This document shows, piece after piece, positions 58,005-64,000 of a stretch of DNA of 64,000 nt. Both the position numbers and the translations under genes were made by a program. The DNA is taken from the NCBI RefSeq assembly GCF_014647375.1, contig NZ_BMPB01000015.1, positions 62,001-126,000 on the forward strand, written 5' to 3'. This DNA is from Parabacteroides faecis. GTDB lineage: Bacteria > Bacteroidota > Bacteroidia > Bacteroidales > Tannerellaceae. The notes under the pieces are model-generated. The model made no database searches, was not told where the DNA came from, and was given only the letters and a program-made list of their open reading frames with translations. Each line of letters starts with the position of its first letter. Position 1 is the stretch's first letter.

Positions 58005-58529
58005 ATGAATCGAATTGAATTTTTGAGAGAGCAGATCATTGAATCAAGAAATTTTGTCAATCGCCTGGTTTCGGAACTCCCGGAAGATTTATGGTTTGTC
58101 ATACCGGAAAATACGGATTCAAACTTTGCCTGGCAGATCGGACATCTGATCGTTGCCCAGAACTTTCATGCAATTACTGTGATAACAGGATGGAATGAAA
58201 AAGTCAACCGGGTGATTCCAGTGACACAGTATAATAAACTGTTTAACGGGATGGGTACTTTACACCGGTCTGTCAAAGAGGAGGTTGTAACTGCTTCCGT
58301 ATTGAAAAATCAGTTGGACGCAGTTCATGAAATTTGTATTGAAAACCTGTTGGCTTTAAGTGATGGTATTTTATATACTCCATTGGAACCTATTCCCTTT
58401 AAACATCCGGTCGCAAATAACAAATATGAGGCATTGTCCTGGTGCTTCAAACATGAAATGTGGCATAGTGCGGAGATGGAAGATATCAAGCGGAGACTGG
58501 GATATCCGATCATTTGGCTGAATAAATAA
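58005..58529 (+). CDS. DinB-superfamily protein
   Basis: Four-helix-bundle protein of 174 residues. Family features: N-terminal helix RIEFLREQIIESRNFVNRLV, then NFAWQIGHLIVAQNFHAITV and EALSWCFKHEMWHSAEMEDI; the His residues in Q-I-G-H and H-E-M-W-H are placed to bind one metal ion. DinB proteins include thiol-dependent S-transferases and damage-induced proteins of unknown activity. It follows the sigma factor by 63 bases on the same strand and may be its target or partner. Confidence 0.85.
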   Translation: MNRIEFLREQIIESRNFVNRLVSELPEDLWFVIPENTDSNFAWQIGHLIVAQNFHAITVITGWNEKVNRVIPVTQYNKLFNGMGTLHRSVKEEVVTASVLKNQLDAVHEICIENLLALSDGILYTPLEPIPFKHPVANNKYEALSWCFKHEMWHSAEMEDIKRRLGYPIIWLNK

Positions 58530-58565
58530 ACCTGCTCGTGAACAATGTTATAAAACATACTGTTA

Positions 58566-58573
58566 TATATTTG
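58566..58573 (+). promoter_or_regulatory. -7 element TATATTTG for the LTxxQ-like gene
   Basis: TAnnTTTG match about 77 bases before the chosen start codon. Confidence 0.5.
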
Positions 58574-58649
58574 AAAGCAAAAAGATAAAAGGAGATAGAG
58601 AGGCAGCGGCCTCTGAGTTTAGGTTATTAATTTAATGTTTTTAGGTATT

Positions 58650-59006
58650 ATGAAACGTTTAGGTATGGCTGTAGCAGCCATTTTATTATGTGCAACAGTA
58701 GGTTTTGCACGCGAGAACCGGAACAATGTGAGTAAAGAACCGTTTGCTATTAACTTTGAGAAACTGAGTTATTATTTACAATTAACCCCCTCTCAGGTGA
58801 ATGAAGTAGCAAACATTAATGAATACTTCCTTGATATGCAACGTGAAAGTCTTCGTTCGAGCGAAAGCAAGCAACAGAAGAAAATGCACCAGGCTGTCTA
58901 TGGGAATTTGAAATTGATGAAAAAGGTTCTGACTCCCGACCAGTATCGTAAATATGTAACATTGTTGAATGTGACAAATAATAATAACCGTGCATTGAGC
59001 CTTTAA
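58650..59006 (+). CDS. Small exported protein with two LTPxQ motifs (Spy/CpxP-like candidate)
   Basis: Exported protein of 118 residues. The start at 58650 (MKRLGMAVAAILLCATVGFA) gives a clean signal peptide; an ATG at 58635 adds five residues. The mature part is helical and has LQLTPSQVNEVANINEYFLD and, about 50 residues on, VLTPDQYRKYVTLLN, the L-T-x-x-Q pattern that marks the periplasmic chaperones Spy and CpxP, at the two expected places. The relationship is suggested by motif only. A good terminator follows. Confidence 0.7.
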   Translation: MKRLGMAVAAILLCATVGFARENRNNVSKEPFAINFEKLSYYLQLTPSQVNEVANINEYFLDMQRESLRSSESKQQKKMHQAVYGNLKLMKKVLTPDQYRKYVTLLNVTNNNNRALSL

Positions 59007-59060
59007 TAATAAAAGGCGTCGGGATTGTTTGATCCCGTATCGCGGTTGTTGAAAATAGAT

Positions 59061-59107
59061 AGAGGAGATTACACAATTTGTTTGTGTAGTCTCTTCTTTT
59101 TTTATCT
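59061..59107 (+). terminator. Rho-independent terminator after the LTxxQ-like gene
   Basis: Stem GAGATTACACAA / TTGTGTAGTCTC with one wobble pair, followed by CTTTTTTT. Confidence 0.8.
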
Positions 59108-59114
59108 ATCTTTG
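59107..59114 (+). promoter_or_regulatory. -7 element TATCTTTG for the YitT gene
   Basis: Perfect TAnnTTTG match directly after the terminator T run and 38 bases before the start codon. Confidence 0.6.
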
Positions 59115-59151
59115 CGACACTTAAAAGAACAAATAATGATTTAATCTTATC

Positions 59152-60048
59152 ATGAAACAACTAGGTTTTCCTTCTAATGCTACATTAAGAAGTAATGCTT
59201 TCGACTATTCGCTGATCGTTGTCGGAGCTTTTCTCCAGGCACTGAGCTATGTGCTTTTTCTCGCCCCTTATAAAATCGTACCGGGCGGGGTTTATGGTAT
59301 TTCCATTGTTTTACATTATGTCACGAAAGGGCTTTTCTCCATTTTTCCGGATGGTTTGCCGATGGGGGCTACCGCTTTGTGCTTCAACGTGCCGTTGCTG
59401 ATACTGGCGATGAAAAAGATCGGACTTTCTTCCGGACCGAAAACAATAGTGACATTTGTACTGATCTCTGTTTTTACAGATACTTTATCTTATTTCTGCG
59501 GAACGGAACCGCTGGTAGAAAACGATACTTTTATTGCCTGTTTTTATGGCGGTGCGATATTAGGTCTGGGTGTGACTTGTGTCTTTAAGGCACAAAGTAC
59601 AAGTGCGGGAACCGATGTGCTGGCCCGTGTGATTGCCAATAATTCCAATCTGAAAGTTAGTAATATGATCATATTGCTTGACTCTGCCATCGTAATGCTC
59701 GGTTTGATCGTATTTCAGGATTGGGCAGTGCCTTTGTATTCCTGGTTTGCCATCTTTGTCTATGGGAAGGTCGTGGAAATGTTCCAGACAGAGAATCCGA
59801 ATCGTGCCGTATTCATCGTATCGAAGAAAACACAGGAAATAAAAGACCTGATTGTCGGCAAGATGGGGATGCGCGGAACTTTCCTGCATGGACGCGGAAT
59901 GTATGAAGGACAGGAGAAAGAGATCATTTTTACGATCGCTGAACGTAAAGATATGCCGCGTTTGAAAGACGAGATTAAAGATATTGATCCACATGCGTTT
60001 ATCTCGACGATGCATGCAAGCAAGGATTCACCTCGGCCGGGAATTTGA
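59152..60048 (+). CDS. YitT family membrane protein (DUF161 + DUF2179)
   Basis: Membrane protein of 298 residues. About five helices form the YitT core (LIVVGAFLQALSYVLFLAPY; KIVPGGVYGISIVLHYVTKG; FYGGAILGLGVTCVFKAQST, followed by the S-A-G-T-D signature), and the last 80 residues are the cytoplasmic DUF2179 domain (VFIVSKKTQEIKDLIVGKMG; TFLHGRGMYEGQEKEIIFTI). Widespread in Bacteria; the transported compound is unknown. Own promoter. Confidence 0.93.
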   Translation: MKQLGFPSNATLRSNAFDYSLIVVGAFLQALSYVLFLAPYKIVPGGVYGISIVLHYVTKGLFSIFPDGLPMGATALCFNVPLLILAMKKIGLSSGPKTIVTFVLISVFTDTLSYFCGTEPLVENDTFIACFYGGAILGLGVTCVFKAQSTSAGTDVLARVIANNSNLKVSNMIILLDSAIVMLGLIVFQDWAVPLYSWFAIFVYGKVVEMFQTENPNRAVFIVSKKTQEIKDLIVGKMGMRGTFLHGRGMYEGQEKEIIFTIAERKDMPRLKDEIKDIDPHAFISTMHASKDSPRPGI

Positions 60049-60063
60049 GGATTTGAAAATGGA

Positions 60064-60145
60064 GAATTGAAAATTGAAAATTAAATGAGCCGAAAACATG
60101 CAAACCGATATTAATTTTCAATTTTCAACTTTCAATTTTCAATTA
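60064..60145. repeat. Intergenic hairpin of TTTTCAA-type words
   Basis: Left arm AATTGAAAATTGAAAATTAA (60065-60084), right arm TTAATTTTCAATTTTCAACT (60111-60130), nearly perfect 20-bp pairing around a 26-base loop, with further TTTCAA words to 60145. A similar TTTTCAA run without the left arm occurs at 62658-62692. Confidence 0.75.
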
Positions 60146-60150
60146 TTTCC

Positions 60151-60158
60151 TATCTTTG
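60151..60158 (+). promoter_or_regulatory. -7 element TATCTTTG for the aminotransferase gene
   Basis: Perfect TAnnTTTG match 32 bases before the start codon, right beside the TTTTCAA hairpin. Confidence 0.65.
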
Positions 60159-60189
60159 CCGAACTTTAAACTAACATATAGAAAAAGTA

Positions 60190-61389
60190 ATGCCTAATAT
60201 CTCACAGCGGGGTGTCAACATGCCGGCTTCCCCCATTAGAAAACTTGTTCCGCTAGCCAATAAGGCTAAGGCAAAGGGTACCAAGGTGTACCATCTGAAT
60301 ATCGGTCAACCGGATTTATCTACTCCTGAGGTCGCGATGGAGGCGATGCGCCGTATTGATCGTAAGGTTTTGGAGTATTCACCCAGTGAAGGGATTCGTA
60401 GTTTCCGTGAGAAATTGGTTAAATATTATGCGAAATTCAATATCAATGTCGATGTTGACGATATAATCATCACTACCGGTGGCTCGGAAGCTGTGTTCTT
60501 CTCTTTTATGGCTTGTCTGGATCCGGGGGATGAAATTATTGTTCCCGAACCTGCGTATGCAAACTATATGGCGTTTGCCATTTCCAGCGGGGCTGTGATC
60601 AAAACGGTTCCGTCTACTATCGATGAAGGTTTTGCCCTTCCTTCGGTAGAACGTTTTGAGGAACTGATCACACCGCGTACGAAAGCGATCCTGATCTGTA
60701 ACCCGAACAATCCGACCGGCTATCTGTATACACAGAAAGAAATGGATCAGATTCGTGATATTGTGAAGAAATACGATCTGTTCCTGTTTTCGGATGAGGT
60801 ATATCGCGAGTTCTGTTATACGGGAGCCCCTTATATCTCTGCTTTCCATTTGAAAGGGATAGAGAATAACGTGGTGTTGGTCGATTCTGTTTCTAAACGT
60901 TACAGCGAATGCGGTATCCGTATCGGTGCGCTGATCACGAAGAACCAGATGGTGAAGGAAAATGTTATGAAATGGTGCCAGGCCCGTTTGAGTCCTCCAT
61001 TGATCGGACAGATTATTGCCGAGGCTTCATTGGATACACCTGAAGAGTATATGTTGGAGGTGTATAACGAATATGTGGAACGTCGCAAATTCCTGATCGA
61101 CGGTCTGAATCGTATTCCGGGATGCTATTCTCCGATCCCTATGGGAGCTTTTTATACGGTTGCCAAGCTGCCTGTGGATGATGCCGATAAGTTCTGTGCC
61201 TGGTGTCTGGATGAATTTGAATATGAAGGACAGACAGTCATGATGGCTCCGGCTTCCGGTTTCTATACAACACCGGGTTTGGGTAAGAATGAAGTACGTA
61301 TTGCTTACGTATTGAAAAAAGAAGATCTGGCAAATGCGTTGGTTGTGCTGGCTAAAGCATTGGAAGCTTATCCGGGAAGAGTCATTTAA
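60190..61389 (+). CDS. Class I/II PLP-dependent aminotransferase
   Basis: Fold-type I aminotransferase of 399 residues. Motifs: KVYHLNIGQPDLSTPEVAME (substrate-binding Gly-Gln-Pro-Asp), ITTGGSEAVFFSFMACLDPG (PLP phosphate), ILICNPNNPTGYLYTQKEMD (N-P-x-N-P-T-G), LFLFSDEVYREFCYTGAPYI (Asp and Tyr on PLP) and VLVDSVSKRYSECGIRIGAL, where the Lys of S-V-S-K is the Schiff-base residue. It belongs to the aspartate-aminotransferase-like subgroup; exact substrates cannot be inferred. The permease gene follows by 16 bases. Confidence 0.92.
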   Translation: MPNISQRGVNMPASPIRKLVPLANKAKAKGTKVYHLNIGQPDLSTPEVAMEAMRRIDRKVLEYSPSEGIRSFREKLVKYYAKFNINVDVDDIIITTGGSEAVFFSFMACLDPGDEIIVPEPAYANYMAFAISSGAVIKTVPSTIDEGFALPSVERFEELITPRTKAILICNPNNPTGYLYTQKEMDQIRDIVKKYDLFLFSDEVYREFCYTGAPYISAFHLKGIENNVVLVDSVSKRYSECGIRIGALITKNQMVKENVMKWCQARLSPPLIGQIIAEASLDTPEEYMLEVYNEYVERRKFLIDGLNRIPGCYSPIPMGAFYTVAKLPVDDADKFCAWCLDEFEYEGQTVMMAPASGFYTTPGLGKNEVRIAYVLKKEDLANALVVLAKALEAYPGRVI

Positions 61390-61405
61390 CGAATTATAAA
61401 GTGAT

Positions 61406-62650
61406 TTGAACTTAGAATTATTTATAGCACAAAGAATTCATTTCAGTAAGGAGGGGGACCGTCAGGTAACACCTCCTGCTGTTCGTATTGCCATAATTGG
61501 GATTGCGCTCGGACTGGCGGTAATGATTCTTTCGGTGGCTATTGTAATCGGGTTTAAAAAAGAAGTCCGTAATAAGGTGATCGGTTTCGGTTCTCATATC
61601 CAGATCACCAATTTCGATAATAACAGTTCGTACGAAACGACACCGATTGCGGTGAGCGATTCCTTGCTTCAGGCTCTTCAGGAGTTTCCCGGAATCAAAC
61701 ATATAGAAGCATATGCCACTAAGATGGGGATTCTGAAAACAGATAGCGATTTTCAGGGGATTGTATTGAAGGGTGTCGACACGGATTATGATTGGAGTTT
61801 CTTCCGGAATAATCTGAAAGAGGGTGAAATCCTTACGATAAACCCGGATAAAAGTTCGATAGATATCATTATTTCCAAATATTTATCCGATTTATTAAAT
61901 CTGAAACTGGGAGATTCGGTTCGGACTTATTTCGTTCAGGAAGATGTTCGTGCACGCAAATTCAACATAGCCGGGATTTACGAGACTGGTTTTATGGATT
62001 ACGACAAGTTGTTTGTCCTGGCGGATATCAAGCAGATACGTCGTTTGAATGGCTGGGATAAAGACGAAGTCAGCGGACTGGAATTGCTTGTCGATGACTA
62101 TAATGATCTGGATCAGATAGCAGAAGACCTGTATTTCAATTTGGTTGAACAACAGGATCGTCATGGAAATACCTATTTTACCCGTTCGATCAAAGAGATG
62201 AATCCGATGATATTTAACTGGCTCGATGTGTTGGACGTGAATGTGGTCGTTATCCTTATCCTGATATTTTCTGTTGCCGGTTTTACAATGATCTCCGGTT
62301 TGCTGATTATTATTCTGGAGCGGACTAATATGATCGGTATCCTGAAAGCGTTGGGAGAAAACAATGCCAGTATCCGTAAGATATTTCTCTATATCTCTTT
62401 CTTCCTGATAGGGAAAGGGATGCTTTGGGGAAATGTGATCGGGATTGCCATCTGCCTGATCCAGTCTCATTTTCATATAATAAAACTGGACCCGTCCACC
62501 TATTATCTGGATGCAGTGCCTATCGATCTGAGTGTACTCTCTTTAGTTCTGCTGAATATCGGAACGCTGTGTGCATCCATGTTGATGATGCTCGGCCCGT
62601 CTTACCTGATCACAAAGATCGATCCCGCCAAAAGTATTCGGTTCGAGTAA
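61406..62650 (+). CDS. LolC/LolE-like ABC transporter permease
   Basis: Four-helix FtsX/MacB-type permease of 414 residues, similar to the LolCE subunits that extract lipoproteins from the inner membrane. Start is TTG at 61406 (MNLELFIAQRIHFSKEGDRQ, a typical LolE opening); there is no in-frame ATG that keeps it. Helices at about 27-49, 270-297, 320-345 and 372-398 with a large periplasmic domain between the first two; the last part has GLLIIILERTNMIGILKALG, the cytoplasmic coupling-helix region of FtsX-like permeases. The ATPase partner is not in the window. Same strand and 16 bases after the aminotransferase. Confidence 0.88.
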   Translation: MNLELFIAQRIHFSKEGDRQVTPPAVRIAIIGIALGLAVMILSVAIVIGFKKEVRNKVIGFGSHIQITNFDNNSSYETTPIAVSDSLLQALQEFPGIKHIEAYATKMGILKTDSDFQGIVLKGVDTDYDWSFFRNNLKEGEILTINPDKSSIDIIISKYLSDLLNLKLGDSVRTYFVQEDVRARKFNIAGIYETGFMDYDKLFVLADIKQIRRLNGWDKDEVSGLELLVDDYNDLDQIAEDLYFNLVEQQDRHGNTYFTRSIKEMNPMIFNWLDVLDVNVVVILILIFSVAGFTMISGLLIIILERTNMIGILKALGENNASIRKIFLYISFFLIGKGMLWGNVIGIAICLIQSHFHIIKLDPSTYYLDAVPIDLSVLSLVLLNIGTLCASMLMMLGPSYLITKIDPAKSIRFE

Positions 62651-62657
62651 TCTTCCA

Positions 62658-62692
62658 TTAATTTTCAATTCTCAATTTTCAACATTCAATTA
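62658..62692. repeat. TTTTCAA-word repeat between convergent genes
   Basis: About 35 bases of TTTTCAA/ATTCAA words, the same vocabulary as at 60064-60145. It lies between the permease stop and the glycosyltransferase stop. Confidence 0.6.
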
Positions 62693-62693
62693 T

Positions 62694-63857
62694 TCACAGT
62701 CTGAACGTATAATCGTTCTTCCCTCTGAATATACGGTATATTCTTACATACAGATTGAACAGTGGTAAGATCAACTCCAACAGAAATAGCCAGCCTGTGA
62801 CCGGTTTCTGTTGCAGGAGCTTGGCCGATTTGTGTAGGATGGCAGCTTTACAGGAAAACCGGATTATGTAAAGTAAGCCGGCCAGTATGGAGATCAGCCA
62901 GTTTCCGAGGATACCCAATACGATACTGGTAATAACCGCGATGAAGAACAGGAAGTAGCTGATGCTCTCCGTTCTGAAAAAGGTCAGATTCCAACCTTTA
63001 TAATAACGCTGGGTTGCAGCACGTGATACTTTCATTTCTTTCCACATACTGAAACGGTCTATCTTGGCCATTTCGGTGATGCTATCCGGAGAATATTCCA
63101 CCCACGTGTTATCTTTGGTGGCGGATTCATTGATGAACAAATCATCGTCTCCGGCATGCAGGCTGAGCGATTTGTAATAACCCTTATGAGCAAAGAACAA
63201 GTCTTTCCGGTAGGAGAGGTTACGGCCGTTTCCGGTATAGGGATTTCCGGTAAGGGCAGACGAAATGTATTGCAGTCCGGTCATCAGGTTATCGTAAGCG
63301 ACCAGTTTGTGGAAAAATCCTTTATGGGGACCATACGCACAGAAACCTAAAACAATGCTTGTCTTGGATGTATAGTTGCGTGCCATAGCAGATACCCAGT
63401 TTTTACCCATCGGTTCGCAATTAGCCTCGGTGAAAAGGAGGATATCGTATTTGGCTGCTTTGATTCCGACGGTGAGTGCCAGTTTTTTGCGGCTCAGGTA
63501 TTTTACGTCTTCCGGAATATAGGTGTGATAAAGGTGATCGTATTCGTTTTTGAAGGTTTTTAAAACCTCGTCACTCTCATCCGTGGAGCCGTCGTTGACG
63601 ACGATAATTTCGTATTCCGGATAGTTCTGGTTCAGTAAAGCCGGGAGATGTTTCCTTAGATTCTCCGATTCGTTCTTGGCATAGACAATCACGGAAACGG
63701 CGGGTTTGGCCTGTCCTGCCTCCATTAGTCTCCTTTTTGCCTGTCTCAACGGACGGGCATAAGTAACAAGATAATACAAAAGCTGGATGATGAAAAGACC
63801 GGCAGTTGTAGCCGCCAGGATCAATTCTATATGGTTGAAAATAAGTAAGTCGTTCAT
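62694..63857 (-). CDS. Membrane-bound glycosyltransferase family 2
   Basis: GT-A-fold glycosyltransferase of 387 residues, starting at ATG 63857 (MNDLLIFNHIELILAATTAG). A longer reading to 63896 would begin upstream of the promoter. Membrane helix at about 10-32, then the GT2 core: AVSVIVYAKNESENLRKHLP, YEIIVVNDGSTDESDEVLKT, and AGDDDLFINESATKD, where the Asp-rich motif binds metal or nucleotide. C-terminal helices at about 290-370. The NxE/S and E-S-x patterns fit enzymes of surface polysaccharide synthesis; donor and acceptor unknown. It converges with the permease gene. Confidence 0.9.
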   Translation of the reverse strand: MNDLLIFNHIELILAATTAGLFIIQLLYYLVTYARPLRQAKRRLMEAGQAKPAVSVIVYAKNESENLRKHLPALLNQNYPEYEIIVVNDGSTDESDEVLKTFKNEYDHLYHTYIPEDVKYLSRKKLALTVGIKAAKYDILLFTEANCEPMGKNWVSAMARNYTSKTSIVLGFCAYGPHKGFFHKLVAYDNLMTGLQYISSALTGNPYTGNGRNLSYRKDLFFAHKGYYKSLSLHAGDDDLFINESATKDNTWVEYSPDSITEMAKIDRFSMWKEMKVSRAATQRYYKGWNLTFFRTESISYFLFFIAVITSIVLGILGNWLISILAGLLYIIRFSCKAAILHKSAKLLQQKPVTGWLFLLELILPLFNLYVRIYRIFRGKNDYTFRL

Positions 63858-63885
63858 TCTTGAATATGTAAATTTTAAAAACGTA

Positions 63886-63893
63886 CAAATGTA
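63886..63893 (-). promoter_or_regulatory. -7 element TACATTTG for the glycosyltransferase gene
   Basis: Leftward TAnnTTTG match 28 bases before the chosen start codon; it excludes the upstream in-frame ATG at 63896 as the translation start. Confidence 0.6.
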
Positions 63894-63973
63894 CATGTTT
63901 CCTGCCTAATAACCACACTCATAAAAGAAATATCCCGTTTCGTTTATTCTACTGAAAAATACTATATTTGTAG

Positions 63974-64000
63974 ATGGCGAATAAAAATAAAAGAAAAGAG
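63974..64000 (+). CDS. Possible start of a rightward gene cut by the window edge
   Basis: ATG at 63974 reads MANKNKRKE, a basic start, up to the window edge. A TATATTTG -7 element at 63963-63970 is only three bases before this ATG, so the transcript would start on or after it; either the start is leaderless or the real start codon lies to the right. No family can be assigned. Confidence 0.25.

Noticed and set aside
63858..63896. Longer N-terminus of the glycosyltransferase
   Set aside because: The upstream ATG would lie on the promoter element TACATTTG; the ATG at 63857 is followed directly by the membrane helix.

Overview
The window reads as a chromosomal segment of a Bacteroidota bacterium, most likely order Bacteroidales and plausibly Parabacteroides or a close relative. 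The evidence is SusC/SusD outer-membrane pairs, GLPGLI and DUF6078/DUF4221-type proteins, many N-terminal lipoboxes, and repeated TAnnTTTG -7 promoter elements in front of genes. Genus level is a guess from overall flavour. No rRNA, tRNA, IS element or CRISPR array was recognised.

Layout. 1-5.2 kb: a SusC/SusD nutrient-uptake pair followed by the start of a second SusC-like receptor that runs off the left edge. 5.5-10 kb: a giant AsmA-like envelope protein, a small GNAT and a pentapeptide-repeat protein. 10.1-15.6 kb: an L-fucose-type sugar cluster (mutarotase, AraC regulator, beta-helix protein with a C-terminal PDZ domain, GH29 alpha-L-fucosidase). 15.6-17.6 kb: two L,D-transpeptidase-like proteins and a ferredoxin. 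17.8-24.6 kb: proline metabolism (P5C dehydrogenase, proline dehydrogenase, P5C reductase) interleaved with two tandem paralogous C1 aminopeptidases. 24.7-30.1 kb: NlpE-like lipoprotein, MscS channel, DPP-IV-like peptidase, FKBP lipoprotein. 30.2-34.7 kb: arginine operon argR-GNAT-argG-argC-argD on the minus strand. 34.8-40.5 kb: a two-component system divergent from a GLPGLI protein and an outer-membrane barrel receptor that is frameshifted at a G7 tract. 40.6-45.4 kb: M48 protease, membrane-anchored MutS-like ATPase, outer-membrane phospholipase A, DUF6078-like protein, DoxX-like protein. 45.9-52.8 kb: an AT-rich type I restriction-modification operon (hsdM-hsdS-X-hsdR) in which X is a PUA/EVE-like plus PD-(D/E)XK protein. 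52.8-64 kb: ABC-F ATPase, MFS transporter, beta-propeller-like lipoprotein, sigma factor with a Cys-rich tail, DinB-like protein, LTxxQ-like small protein, YitT protein, aminotransferase, LolC/E-like permease and a GT2 glycosyltransferase.

How the genes fit together. PRODH and P5CDH degrade proline to glutamate while ProC and the arg genes synthesise proline and arginine; the secreted C1 peptidases and the DPP-IV-like enzyme could supply peptides and amino acids, including from Xaa-Pro sequences. The fucose cluster would release L-fucose outside the cytoplasm (GH29, possibly the beta-helix enzyme) and equilibrate its anomers inside. The restriction operon is the clearest accessory island. Two convergent intergenic spaces carry short-period non-coding arrays (22 bp at 22081-22234, 23 bp at 44318-44409) that no gene explains. 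The features I find most worth following up are the RM operon with its embedded nuclease, the G7 frameshift, the membrane MutS-like ATPase and the two periodic arrays.
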